Shown here: in pieces, positions 1 through 8,282 of the stretch | Numbering within the stretch: the stretch's first letter is position 1 | How the letters are laid out: every line of letters starts with the position of its first letter | The notes under the pieces: model-generated | Told to the model about the DNA's origin: nothing | The model's input: only the letters and a program-made list of their open reading frames with translations | Database searches by the model: none | Made by a program: the position numbers and the translations under genes | Source of the DNA: Sinorhizobium meliloti | GTDB taxonomy: Bacteria; Pseudomonadota; Alphaproteobacteria; Rhizobiales; Rhizobiaceae | DNA length: 64,000 bases | Direction of reading: 5' to 3' | NCBI RefSeq assembly: GCF_035610345.1 | Contig: NZ_CP141212.1 | Location: 1,865,976-1,929,975 of the forward strand

Positions 1-1132
1 GCTTCATGAACGGAGCGTTGGTTCGGAGAATGCGGCCGTCTCCATCCACCGAGGCGATCGCCATGGGCGTGTTGTTGAAGAAGCGGGTGAACCGCATCGC
101 GGCATTCGACGCCGACTGATCGCCGTCGTCGCCTTCCCGCGACATCACGATCGTCCGGCTTTCGCCGGGCGCACCGTCCCGTGCCGAGGAAACGCGATGA
201 ATCAGGCGAACCGGCAGGCTCTGGCCGTTGGTCTTTCTGAGATCGAGGTCCAGGATCTTGGTTTTCTTGAGGCCGGGCTCCGCCTGTACCGATTGTACCA
301 GCGCCAGCCCCTCGCCCGCGACGAGATCGGCAATGCTGACGGAGCCGGGCTGGAACTTGGTCAGGTCTATTCCGAGCCAATCGGCGAGCGTCGCGTTGAT
401 ATAGAAGATCTCGCCCTTGCGCCCGGCGGAGAAGAAGCCCGCAGGTGCGTGGTCGAGATAGTCGATCGCGTTCTGCAGTTCCTTGAAGAAGCGCTCCTGC
501 TCGTCGCGCTCCGCGGTAATATCCGCGATCTGCCACAAGTAGAGCGGATTGCTGTCGGCATCCTCGAGCGGCAATACCCGCGCCTTCAGCCGATACCAAT
601 GGGCGCCGGAACCGGCCACCTTGCCGTTTGCCAGAGGCTTCAGCAGCCGGAACTCCTCGTGTCCCTGCTTGCCCTCATGCAGACCGTTGGTCAGGCGATA
701 GATCGCTTCGGTGGCCTCGCGGTTACGCGACAGGATCGTTTCGAGCGACTGGATGCCTGCCGCGCTCTTGGTTCCCGTCAGGGCACCATAGGCCGCGTTG
801 GCATAGATGATGCGCCCCTTGCGGTCGGTCACGATCGTCCCGTCTTCATGCGCGTCGAGGAAGGCGCGCGCCAGTTCGTCCGGCCGCGATTGCGGCATCA
901 CTTCGATAAAACCGATGACGGAAGAAACGAGGAAGAATATGCCCACCATGGCCAGCACGCCGAGAATGCCGAGCACGATCTCGTTTTCGAGCTGGTCCTT
1001 GAAGACGACGAAAGCGGCAGCCGACGCGGTGAGGACGATCGCAAGCAGGATGATCCTGAGGATGGTTCCCGGACGAACGCCCCGGTCAACGACCGGCATC
1101 TGGTAGTCACCTGCCTGCCGCAATTTCGTCAT
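1..1132 (-). CDS. cckA: CckA-type hybrid sensor histidine kinase, N-terminal part (runs off the window)
   Basis: The frame is open from an ATG at 1132 to the left edge, giving about 377 codons of N-terminal sequence. Two hydrophobic helices lie near residues 23-44 and 51-76. They are followed by two or three PAS-type sensor segments, with phrases such as ARAFLDAHEDGTIVTDRKGR and QNAIDYLDHAPAGFFSAGRK. The kinase, ATPase and receiver domains would lie outside the window. In alphaproteobacteria CckA feeds phosphate through ChpT to CtrA and so controls the cell cycle. The two-helix-plus-PAS architecture and the adjacent FliO-like gene match the rhizobial cckA neighbourhood as I remember it. The missing catalytic half means another PAS kinase cannot be fully excluded. 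The start is the first ATG and fits a divergent arrangement with the next gene. Confidence 0.75.
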   Translation of the reverse strand, partial: MTKLRQAGDYQMPVVDRGVRPGTILRIILLAIVLTASAAAFVVFKDQLENEIVLGILGVLAMVGIFFLVSSVIGFIEVMPQSRPDELARAFLDAHEDGTIVTDRKGRIIYANAAYGALTGTKSAAGIQSLETILSRNREATEAIYRLTNGLHEGKQGHEEFRLLKPLANGKVAGSGAHWYRLKARVLPLEDADSNPLYLWQIADITAERDEQERFFKELQNAIDYLDHAPAGFFSAGRKGEIFYINATLADWLGIDLTKFQPGSVSIADLVAGEGLALVQSVQAEPGLKKTKILDLDLRKTNGQSLPVRLIHRVSSARDGAPGESRTIVMSREGDDGDQSASNAAMRFTRFFNNTPMAIASVDGDGRILRTNAPFMK

Positions 1133-1497
1133 CGGGTCCTCACCTGCTGCCGGGTCGCATCGAACGCGATCCCGAGCGCTTGCAGTGCCGTACATCCCCG
1201 TGGATGCACAAGGGCCGCTGCAATACTTTGAATTGCCGCATGATTATCCCCAATCCGTTTCCGGCTTGAGGAACCATGCGGTGGCCGGGTCCGAAGGCAT
1301 CGTCGCGAATCGATGGCCGCCCTCCGCGCTTTCGCGCATCGCCCTGGAATCATCTTTAACAATCAGAGATAACAGCAAAAAGCGTCTCTGCGGAAGCGCT
1401 GCGGTCAATTCACAGGGAATGTCGGGCCGAAGCTTGTCCAAGCCCGAAAAAAGCCGTCAAATATTGACATGCGAAGCGGCAGTAAGGAGTTCAGCCT
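1133..1497. other. Divergent intergenic region, cckA / fliO-like
   Basis: This 365-bp gap separates two divergently transcribed genes, so it must hold both promoters. A good ribosome binding site (AAGGAG at 1484-1489) precedes the fliO-like ATG. A stretch around 1351-1380 is relatively AT-rich. I saw no convincing -35/-10 pair, CtrA box or terminator, and no credible small gene. Confidence 0.5.
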
Positions 1498-2460
1498 ATG
1501 TTGGAAACAATCCTCGGGGACAACGCCAGCCGGTTCATGATCGCCGCCGGAGCGGTTGCGATCGGTCTCTTGTGCCTCGTCGCCGTGCTTCGGCTCATGC
1601 GCAACAAGCCCTCCTCTCCCTTCGTCCGCGGCGGCAAGAACAGGCAGCCGCGGCTTGCGGTGCTCGATGCCGCCGCTGTCGACACGCGTCGGCGCCTGGT
1701 GCTCGTCCGCCGCGACGACGTCGAGCACCTGATCATGATCGGCGGCCCGACGGACATCGTGATCGAAAGCCGCATCGCGCCCGAGGGAGAAAATCCGGTT
1801 CCGGCCGCACTTCAGGCGGAGCCGGAAGAAAAGACGACGCGCGCCCCGATTGCGGAAACCCGGCCTCAGCCGGTTCCTTCCCCTGTCCCGCCCGAACGCC
1901 CTCTCCCGACGGAAGCTGCCGCCGATCCCGTTCGGCAACCGGCGCGCCCGAGCGAGCCGCCGCGGGTCACCGCGCGCCCGGAGCCTCCGGTGCGGGTGGT
2001 TCCGGATCAGCAAGGCCCCGCACTCGGCTCACCGCAGCCGCAGCAGGTCTCCAGGCCTTTACCTGCGCCTCACATTCCGCCGGTATCAGCCATCGAGCCG
2101 TCGCACACCGATTTTAGCGCGGTGCGTGACCGCTCGCTTCCGGTGGAGCCCGCTGCTCGCGAAGAGCGCCCCGTCCCGCTTACGGCGCTCGAGCCGGTAA
2201 AGGGCATGCCGGGCCAATCTCTCCCGCCTCGGCCCGCAGCGCCGGAAGCGGCCGCGGAATTCGAGCGCATGCTCGATGCGGAAATCAGCGGCGATCTCCA
2301 GCGCTTCTCACCTTCAGGGCCGCCGCGTCCGGAGATCAGGCCCGCCGGTCGCCAGGAACCGGTACTCGGATCGCCTTCGCAGGAGACCCGCAAGGAGCCG
2401 ACGATCGAAGAAGAAATGGAAAGGATGCTCGCCGATATCTCCGTGAGCCGCAAACTGTAA
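1498..2460 (+). CDS. FliO-like single-pass membrane protein
   Basis: This is a 320-residue protein with one transmembrane helix at about residues 13-36. A short conserved segment follows (about 50-100) with the FliO-like phrase RRLVLVRRDDVEHLIMIGGP. The rest is a long Pro/Glu/Arg-rich, probably disordered tail. FliO proteins assist assembly of the flagellar export gate. In rhizobia this gene typically sits beside cckA rather than in the flagellar cluster, so a flagellar role here is an inference from family resemblance. The tail ends in an acidic amphipathic segment (EEEMERMLADI). A strong ribosome binding site lies 8 nt before the ATG. The gene converges on dksA and shares its terminator. 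Confidence 0.6.
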   Translation: MLETILGDNASRFMIAAGAVAIGLLCLVAVLRLMRNKPSSPFVRGGKNRQPRLAVLDAAAVDTRRRLVLVRRDDVEHLIMIGGPTDIVIESRIAPEGENPVPAALQAEPEEKTTRAPIAETRPQPVPSPVPPERPLPTEAAADPVRQPARPSEPPRVTARPEPPVRVVPDQQGPALGSPQPQQVSRPLPAPHIPPVSAIEPSHTDFSAVRDRSLPVEPAAREERPVPLTALEPVKGMPGQSLPPRPAAPEAAAEFERMLDAEISGDLQRFSPSGPPRPEIRPAGRQEPVLGSPSQETRKEPTIEEEMERMLADISVSRKL

Positions 2461-2495
2461 CTCGTACGCCGCGGAACAACGCATCGGTGCCAAAT

Positions 2496-2526
2496 GAAAA
2501 CGGCGCGGTCGAACCGCGCCGTTTTC
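2496..2526. terminator. Bidirectional intrinsic terminator between fliO-like gene and dksA
   Basis: A perfect 14-bp inverted repeat (arms 2496-2509 and 2513-2526) with a 3-nt loop has AAAA at its left edge and TTTT at its right edge. A U-rich end therefore exists in both directions. It sits between two convergent genes. Confidence 0.88.
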
Positions 2527-2551
2527 GATAGTCCCAACGGTGTCCCGGGAC

Positions 2552-2971
2552 TTATTCGTCCCGGTAGACCTTCTCGCGACGCTCGTGACGTTCCTGCGCC
2601 TCGATCGAGAGAGTTGCGATCGGCCGGGCGTCCAGGCGCTTCAGTCCGATCGGCTCCCCGGTTTCCTCGCAGTAGCCGTAGGTGCCTTCATCGAGCCGCT
2701 GCAGCGCGGCATCGATCTTGGCAATCAACTTCCGCTGACGGTCCCGAGCGCGCAACTCGATCGCCCGGTCCGTTTCGGACGAGGCGCGGTCCGCAAGATC
2801 AGGATGATTGGCGCTCTCCTCCGCCAGGTGATCCAGTGTCTCGCGGGCCTCGCGAAGGATGTCGTTTCTCCAGGCATTCAGCTTCGCACGAAAGTATGCC
2901 CGGTGGTTCGCATTCATAAAATCCTCGTCCTCCGACAGGACATAGGTACTAAGATCGATCTTCTCACTCAA
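2552..2971 (-). CDS. dksA: DksA, RNA polymerase-binding transcription factor (zinc-poor type)
   Basis: The predicted protein has 139 residues. The start is a TTG at 2971, chosen because AGGAG lies 7 nt upstream and the result is DksA-sized; longer in-frame ATGs up to 3034 have no such signal. DksA binds the RNA polymerase secondary channel and works with (p)ppGpp in the stringent response. The coiled-coil region is present (about 35-95), with the two tip aspartates of the family visible as D58 and D61 in PDLADR. The globular domain GTYGYCEETGEP keeps only the first of four zinc cysteines (C101). The other three positions are T104, S123 and A126. Such cysteine-poor DksA proteins are known in alphaproteobacteria. 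A perfect TTAA-N7-TTAA site lies about 80 bp upstream. Confidence 0.92.
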   Translation of the reverse strand: MSEKIDLSTYVLSEDEDFMNANHRAYFRAKLNAWRNDILREARETLDHLAEESANHPDLADRASSETDRAIELRARDRQRKLIAKIDAALQRLDEGTYGYCEETGEPIGLKRLDARPIATLSIEAQERHERREKVYRDE

Positions 2972-3377
2972 CGCGATTCTCCTGAAGAACATCTCATTGC
3001 GGCGGTGTATAGACCTATGGAAGCTCTGATTCAAGCCTTGTAATCAGTGCTTAACTGCATTTTAACACTGCCCGCATCGCAGGCTAACCGGCTAATATTT
3101 CATCACAATTACACGCAAAGTCTTGAACGCCGAAATACCGCTCACCGCCGACGGCATCGGCCGCTTAACGTTCCACGGGCGAGCACGGCGGCATTTCGGA
3201 TTGCGACATTTGGTGCGCGACCCGCATCGGTTCAATGGGCGCACCGGATCAAAAAACCGCGAAACGCGGCTTGATCTTTACGCCGACCGGCGGGACAACG
3301 GAGCATCCGCAAGGCGTTTCCAGCCGTCGGCACCACGGGCGCCTCCATCCTGGGGATTTCCAACACCGGGTGAATAC
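2972..3377. other. Divergent intergenic region, dksA / sixA-like
   Basis: This 406-bp gap contains the dksA promoter on the minus strand and a TTAA-N7-TTAA palindrome at 3050-3064. The right half is GC-rich and stays open in the frame of the next gene. The phosphatase domain begins only at 3378, so I treat that part as untranslated. Confidence 0.4.
3050..3064. promoter_or_regulatory. Candidate CtrA-binding site (TTAA-N7-TTAA) upstream of dksA
   Basis: The sequence TTAACTGCATTTTAA matches the full CtrA consensus TTAA-N7-TTAA exactly. It lies about 80 bp upstream of the dksA start, where a promoter-proximal regulator would bind. The match is to the published consensus only. By chance roughly one such site in ten windows of this size would be expected. 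Confidence 0.4.
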
Positions 3378-3914
3378 ATGCAAGACAGCGTCGTCCCGGC
3401 CTTCCAGCTTCTGCTTCTTCGCCACGCCCGATCGGGCTGGGCTCTGCCCGGCCAGAGCGACTTCGACCGCGCGCTCGACGATGTCGGCTTTGCGGAGGCG
3501 GAACTCACGGCACAGTCCGCAGCCGACCATCGCATCCGGCCGGAGCTGATTCTTTGTTCGACGGCTGTCCGCTGCCGGCAGACGGCCGAACCGCTATACC
3601 GCGCATTTGGCGAAGACATCGACATTCGTTACCTCGACCCACTCTATACCGGTCCCACGACCGTCTATGCCGACCTTGTCGAGGCGCATGCGAGCCGACC
3701 CTCGCTGATGATCATCGGGCACAATCCGATGATGGAGGAGCTCTTTCGACGAATTCTGGGCGAAGAACGGGCGGCTGCGGCACTCGCTGACGGATATCCG
3801 CCGGCCGGAATGGCGGTGATCGATTTTGCGGCGCGGCCGAAAGCCGGAACGGCATGGACAGCGACACTTTCGAAGTTCCTCGTTCCCGCCCTTGAAGAAG
3901 CCGGGAAAGGATGA
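3378..3914 (+). CDS. SixA-like histidine phosphatase
   Basis: This 178-residue protein belongs to the histidine phosphatase (phosphoglycerate mutase-like) superfamily. The catalytic RH motif is in LLLRHARSGW (His16), and the second conserved histidine is in IIGHNPMMEE. SixA proteins remove phosphate from histidine phosphotransfer domains, so a role on an Hpt or PTS-type phosphohistidine is plausible but not shown. The start at ATG 3378 places the RH motif 15 residues from the N-terminus, as in the family. An upstream in-frame start at 3123 would add 85 residues of low-complexity basic sequence and is rejected. Confidence 0.8.
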   Translation: MQDSVVPAFQLLLLRHARSGWALPGQSDFDRALDDVGFAEAELTAQSAADHRIRPELILCSTAVRCRQTAEPLYRAFGEDIDIRYLDPLYTGPTTVYADLVEAHASRPSLMIIGHNPMMEELFRRILGEERAAAALADGYPPAGMAVIDFAARPKAGTAWTATLSKFLVPALEEAGKG

Positions 3915-4082
3915 GGCCCTGCCAGCCGCTTCCGCCTGCGGAAACGGCGAATTCGCTTCGTCTTGTTGCGCTGACGGAAACATTTCCTATATCGCTCCAG
4001 ACGCTACGCGGATGCCCGCGACCCGGTTGGGATATCGGCAAATCAAACGTACCGCTCATCATTCCCGAAGGGACGAAACAAT

Positions 4083-5582
4083 TTGGCGCCCATTCTCACC
4101 AGTTTCAAAGACGACGCGCTGATCGCCCTAGACAATCTCGCCGACCGCGCCGCGGGTCTCGTCACCCCGTCCCTCAGGCTCGGCGTCACCGGCCTTTCGC
4201 GGGCCGGCAAAACCGTTTTCATCTCTTCGCTCGTCCACAACCTGCTGAACGGAGGGAGGCTGCCGGTATTCGAACCGGTCCGGTCGGGCCGTGTATCCAA
4301 GATCCGGCTCGAACCGCAGCCCGACGACGCGGTGCCGCGCTTTCAATATGAGGATCACATTGCGGCGCTGGTCCGGGATCGGTCCTGGCCGGATTCGACC
4401 AGGGCCATATCGCAGCTGCGGATCACCCTCGATTACGAAAGCGCCAGCGGCTGGAACCGTCTGTTCTCTCCCGGGCGGCTGTCGATCGACATCGTCGATT
4501 ATCCCGGCGAATGGCTGCTCGATCTGCCGCTGCTCGGCCAGGATTTCCGGCAGTTCAGCGACGCAACGGTTCAACGCGCACGCACCGGCATGCGCGCCGA
4601 CCTGTCGAGCGAGTGGTTGGGACTTGCCGTCGCGCTCGGAGCCTCGACGCCGGCCGACGAAGGCAGCGCCCGCCGGCTTGCCGAGAGTTTCACCGCCTAT
4701 CTCAAGGCCTGCAAGGACGACGACCGGTCCCTCTCCACCCTGCCACCTGGCCGCTTCCTGATGCCGGGCGATCTCGAAGGGTCGCCGGCGCTTACCTTCT
4801 CGCCGCTCCCCGACCTGCCTGCGGGCCGCGCCCCAAAGGGTTCGCTCTGGGCGATGATGGAGCGCCGCTACGAAGCCTACAAGACGCATGTGGTAAAACC
4901 GTTCTTCCGCGAACATTTTGCCCGCCTCGACCGCCAGATCGTGCTTGTCGACGCGCTTCAGGCGGTCAACCGCGGCACGGAGGCGCTGAAGGATCTGGAA
5001 CAGGCTCTGGCAGACGTGCTTGCCTGCTTCCGGCCCGGCGTCAACTCCTGGCTGACTTCGTTCGTCACGCGCAAGATCGACCGCGTACTGATCGCCGCCA
5101 CCAAGGCCGATCACCTGCACCACGAAAGTCACGACCGGCTCGAGCGCATCACGGCTCGCCTCGTCAGCCGGGCGACCGAGCGAATAGGAATGAGCGGGGC
5201 GGGCCTTGAGGTCATGGCGCTCGCATCTGTCAGAGCGACGCGCGAAGCCACCGTAGACCACGATGGCCATCGTTTGCCCGTGATCGTCGGAACGCCGATC
5301 GCCGGTGAAAAGATCAATGGCGAGATATTCGACGGCGAAAAGAAAACAGCGATATTTCCTGGAGACTTGCCGGAAGATCCTGAACTTCTTTTTGAAGCCG
5401 TCGACCGCGTCTCCGCATCGGCCCTATCCGCCTCCGCCCCGGAGCAAGCAATGCCGGAACTGAATTTCGTCCGCTTCCGGCCGCCGCATCTCGAGGAGAC
5501 GCGCGGCGGTTTGAAACTCTCCGTGCCGCATATCCGGCTCGACAGGGCCATGCAGTTCCTACTCGGAGATCGCCTGGCATGA
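4083..5582 (+). CDS. YcjX-family GTPase-like protein (DUF463)
   Basis: This 499-residue protein carries a P-loop (GLSRAGKT, residues 37-44) and a Walker B-like phrase, DIVDYPGEWLLDLPLL. It matches the YcjX/DUF463 family of P-loop proteins, whose exact role is not settled; members are linked to envelope stress. The start is a TTG at 4083 with AAGGGA about 10 nt upstream. The gene ends in an ATGA overlap with the following YcjF-like gene, so the two are co-translated. This YcjX-YcjF pairing is conserved widely in proteobacteria. Confidence 0.85.
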   Translation: MAPILTSFKDDALIALDNLADRAAGLVTPSLRLGVTGLSRAGKTVFISSLVHNLLNGGRLPVFEPVRSGRVSKIRLEPQPDDAVPRFQYEDHIAALVRDRSWPDSTRAISQLRITLDYESASGWNRLFSPGRLSIDIVDYPGEWLLDLPLLGQDFRQFSDATVQRARTGMRADLSSEWLGLAVALGASTPADEGSARRLAESFTAYLKACKDDDRSLSTLPPGRFLMPGDLEGSPALTFSPLPDLPAGRAPKGSLWAMMERRYEAYKTHVVKPFFREHFARLDRQIVLVDALQAVNRGTEALKDLEQALADVLACFRPGVNSWLTSFVTRKIDRVLIAATKADHLHHESHDRLERITARLVSRATERIGMSGAGLEVMALASVRATREATVDHDGHRLPVIVGTPIAGEKINGEIFDGEKKTAIFPGDLPEDPELLFEAVDRVSASALSASAPEQAMPELNFVRFRPPHLEETRGGLKLSVPHIRLDRAMQFLLGDRLA

Positions 5583-6658
5583 GTGATGACTTCAACGACC
5601 GTCGACGCAGGCCGGCCGCCTTTTCCGTCGAGGCCGAGGAGGCCACCAAACGCCAGATGGAACAGACGCCGCGGCGCTCACCGGGGAGTTTCAGCGAAAA
5701 GATCGTCATGACCCCCGATGCCGAGGACCCGTTCATCGGGACCACCGCGGCGATCGAATCGCTCAACCTGCCGGAAGCAAAACCGCAGCGGCGCCGGCTC
5801 TCCTTCGGCAAGATCGCCGGGGCGGCTTTCGGCATCCTCATTTCGCTCGCGGTCGGGCTTTGGATCGACCGGCTCGTGCGCGACCTCTTTTCGCGCGCCG
5901 ACTGGCTTGGCTACGGGGCCGTCGCAGTCGTGGCGATCGGCGTCGTCGCTTTCCTGATCGTGGTCGCGCGCGAAATCTTCGGCATGATGCAACTGACCGC
6001 TGTCCAGACGCTGAAAGCCGATCTGGCCGCGGCCGCCGCAGCCGGAAAGACGCAAGCCGCACGTGCTGCGACCGCGAGGCTCGTTCACCTGCTCGCCGGC
6101 AATCCCCGGACGGCCAAGGGCCGTGCCCGCCTGACGGAGACCGAGGGCGATATCATCGATGCACCCCATCTCATCGAACTGACGGAGCGTGAATTGCTGG
6201 CGCCGCTCGACCGCGAGGCGCGGCGGATCATTCTTGGCGCCGCGAAGCGGGTGTCGATCGTGACTGCCGTCAGTCCGCGCGCTCTCGTGGACCTCGGCTA
6301 CGTGATCTACGAATCCGCGCGGTTGATCCGTGCCATGGCCGAACTCTACGGCAGCCGCCCGGGCACGCTCGGCCTGCTGCGCCTGATGCGCGACGTCATC
6401 GCGCATCTCGCCGTCACCGGCTCGATCGCCGTCGGCGACAGCCTCATCCAGCAGATCCTCGGCCACGGCCTGGCATCCAAGCTGTCCGCCCGCCTCGGCG
6501 AGGGCGTGATCAACGGGCTGATGACGGCGCGCATAGGGATCGCGGCGATGGATCTCTGCAGGCCGATGCCGTTTCGCGCGCTGAAGCGCCCCAGTATCGG
6601 CGACTTTCTGGGCGACCTGGCGCCCGGCGCCGCACGGTCCGAGGACGCAGCCGGCTGA
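5579..6658 (+). CDS. YcjF-like membrane protein (DUF697 / TIGR01620)
   Basis: This 359-residue protein has a charged N-terminus, two adjacent transmembrane helices at about residues 80-100 and 109-132, and a C-terminal DUF697-like helical region rich in Ala and Leu. Its ATG overlaps the stop of the YcjX-like gene by 4 nt (ATGA), indicating translational coupling. The family is an inner-membrane protein of unknown function that accompanies YcjX. The last 100 residues include a conserved GSIAVGDSLIQQILGHG segment. Confidence 0.82.
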   Translation: MSDDFNDRRRRPAAFSVEAEEATKRQMEQTPRRSPGSFSEKIVMTPDAEDPFIGTTAAIESLNLPEAKPQRRRLSFGKIAGAAFGILISLAVGLWIDRLVRDLFSRADWLGYGAVAVVAIGVVAFLIVVAREIFGMMQLTAVQTLKADLAAAAAAGKTQAARAATARLVHLLAGNPRTAKGRARLTETEGDIIDAPHLIELTERELLAPLDREARRIILGAAKRVSIVTAVSPRALVDLGYVIYESARLIRAMAELYGSRPGTLGLLRLMRDVIAHLAVTGSIAVGDSLIQQILGHGLASKLSARLGEGVINGLMTARIGIAAMDLCRPMPFRALKRPSIGDFLGDLAPGAARSEDAAG

Positions 6659-6792
6659 TCGTCGATCGATCGCCGGCGCGCCCTGCCCTCTACGCAAGAT
6701 AAGCGGCCCAGAAGCCAGGCTGAAACCATCCGTTAACCATTTTCACGGCAATGTAGACGTCAGTTTCCAGCTTGATCCATCAAGGACTGCTC

Positions 6793-7344
6793 ATGCTCTC
6801 GCGCCCTTCTCCGATTGTTCGCGGCATTGCCGTTATCGCGCTCGTCGCCGCCGCGGGCCTTGCGACACCCGCGTTCTCCGGCGCCCGCGACAAGGCGTTC
6901 TTCGACAGGATTGCCGGGCAATGGAAAGGCCCGGGCGAAATCGTTGCCGGCAAGTACAAGGGCACGAAGTTTACCTGCGATCTTACCGGTGAAGCGGCAC
7001 CCGGCAACGAAGCCGGCCTGAAACTGGACGGCTTCTGCCGCGTCGGGGTATTCAAGCAGCCGATGTCGGCGACGATCGTCCGGAAGGGCAACAGCTACAC
7101 CGGAAAGTTCCTGGACGGTGCCGAGGGCAAGGGTCTCGACGTCGTGTCCGGCAGCGTTGCCAAGGACAAGGTGGTCGTCGGGATCAACCGCAAAAAGCTC
7201 AATGGCGCGATGATCGCGCGCCTGCACGGCGAAGAAACAATGAACATCACGATCTCGGTGAAGGTCGAGGACACCATGGTTCCGGTCATCGGTGTGAGCC
7301 TCAACCGGCAAATGGACGATATCGCCGTCGGTTCGATCGAGTAA
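6793..7344 (+). CDS. Secreted hypothetical protein
   Basis: This is a 183-residue protein with a clear signal peptide (hydrophobic stretch about residues 10-28, cleavage likely near PAFSGA). AAGGA 7 nt before the ATG at 6793 decides this start over an in-frame TTG at 6772. The mature part is a small lysine- and glycine-rich domain with two cysteines (TCDL and GFCR) that could form a disulphide. I do not recognise a characterised family. It is probably periplasmic. It stands alone between the YcjF-like gene and the convergent fol operon. Confidence 0.75.
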   Translation: MLSRPSPIVRGIAVIALVAAAGLATPAFSGARDKAFFDRIAGQWKGPGEIVAGKYKGTKFTCDLTGEAAPGNEAGLKLDGFCRVGVFKQPMSATIVRKGNSYTGKFLDGAEGKGLDVVSGSVAKDKVVVGINRKKLNGAMIARLHGEETMNITISVKVEDTMVPVIGVSLNRQMDDIAVGSIE

Positions 7345-7385
7345 CCACCCTTCCCGACAGACCTGTACGAGCACGGCCTCTCCGC

Positions 7386-7910
7386 TTATTGCTCCGCGCG
7401 CCACCATTCGACGTTTTCGTCGGCCACTTCGATGCCCTTCACATCCGCCAGGCCCAGCCATTCTTTGACTGTCCGTCCTTGAACGGCAAGGTCTGCCGCA
7501 AAGTCGGCGAGCGGCTTCAGCACGAAGCCGCGTTCGGTCATGCGCGGATGAGGCAGCGTGAGGGTCGCGCTCGCCCTGTTGAGGTCACCGAAGGTCAGGA
7601 GATCGATGTCGATGGTGCGGGGACCCCAGCGCTCCATTCTCACGCGCTTCATGGCCCGTTCGATCTCGAGACAGGCGGCAAGCAATGCCTCTGGTTCCAG
7701 CGTCGTTTCGACTTCCGCACAGGCGTTGAAGAACCAATCCTGATCCGTTTTGCCCCATGGCGGCGTGCGGTAGAGCCGCGAAACCGCGACGATCCGGCAA
7801 TCCGACCGCGCATCGAGCGCCCGCAGGGCTTCCGCCATCGCCCGGCGCGGATCGCCGAGATTGCCGCCGAGACCGAGTATCGCGTGCCGCCAGCTCCTAT
7901 TCGGCGACAT
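7386..7910 (-). CDS. folK: 2-amino-4-hydroxy-6-hydroxymethyldihydropteridine pyrophosphokinase
   Basis: FolK transfers pyrophosphate from ATP to 6-hydroxymethyl-dihydropterin, the step before dihydropteroate synthase in folate synthesis. The 174-residue product shows the family signatures LGGNLGDPRRAM near the N-terminus and WGPRTIDIDLLTFGD in the centre. The start at ATG 7910 gives the normal length and a 14-nt overlap with the end of folB. The gene order folP-folB-folK on one strand is a complete late-pterin operon. Confidence 0.95.
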   Translation of the reverse strand: MSPNRSWRHAILGLGGNLGDPRRAMAEALRALDARSDCRIVAVSRLYRTPPWGKTDQDWFFNACAEVETTLEPEALLAACLEIERAMKRVRMERWGPRTIDIDLLTFGDLNRASATLTLPHPRMTERGFVLKPLADFAADLAVQGRTVKEWLGLADVKGIEVADENVEWWRAEQ

Positions 7911-8268
7911 GCTCGACCGTGACTTCCACGTAGTCCAGGATGCCCGGAACCGGCGCGTTCGGCTTGCGGATGGAGACCTTCGCCCGGCGAATCTGGCGAA
8001 AACGGGCGCAAAGCGTCTTGGCGACCTCAAGCGCCAGCGCTTCGATCAGGTAACGCCGGCGTCCAGTGACGATCCTCTCGATCTCGGCGAAGGCTATGCC
8101 GTAATGCACGGTGTCGTCGATGCAGTCCTCGGCAAGCGCCGTCCCCTGGTCGACGACCAGTTCCGCATCGACGAAGAAACGCTGCCCGAGAAACTCCTCT
8201 TCGTCGAGCACGCCATGGCGGGCAAAGAACGCGCAGTTCTTCAGTGTGATCGTGTAGGTCGCAGTCAT
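7897..8268 (-). CDS. folB: Dihydroneopterin aldolase
   Basis: This 123-residue protein converts dihydroneopterin to 6-hydroxymethyl-dihydropterin and glycolaldehyde. Family features are the N-terminal ITLKNCAFFARHGVLDEE segment, the central DTVHYG motif, and the C-terminal VSIRKPNAPVPG segment. It lies 14 nt after folP and overlaps folK, as expected of one transcript. Length is normal for FolB. Confidence 0.95.
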   Translation of the reverse strand: MTATYTITLKNCAFFARHGVLDEEEFLGQRFFVDAELVVDQGTALAEDCIDDTVHYGIAFAEIERIVTGRRRYLIEALALEVAKTLCARFRQIRRAKVSIRKPNAPVPGILDYVEVTVEHVAE

Positions 8269-8282
8269 GGCTTCATGTCCCG

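Noticed and set aside
3123..3377. 85-residue N-terminal extension of the SixA-like phosphatase
   Set aside because: The extension is basic and low in complexity, has no ribosome site, and would displace the catalytic RH motif from its usual N-terminal position.
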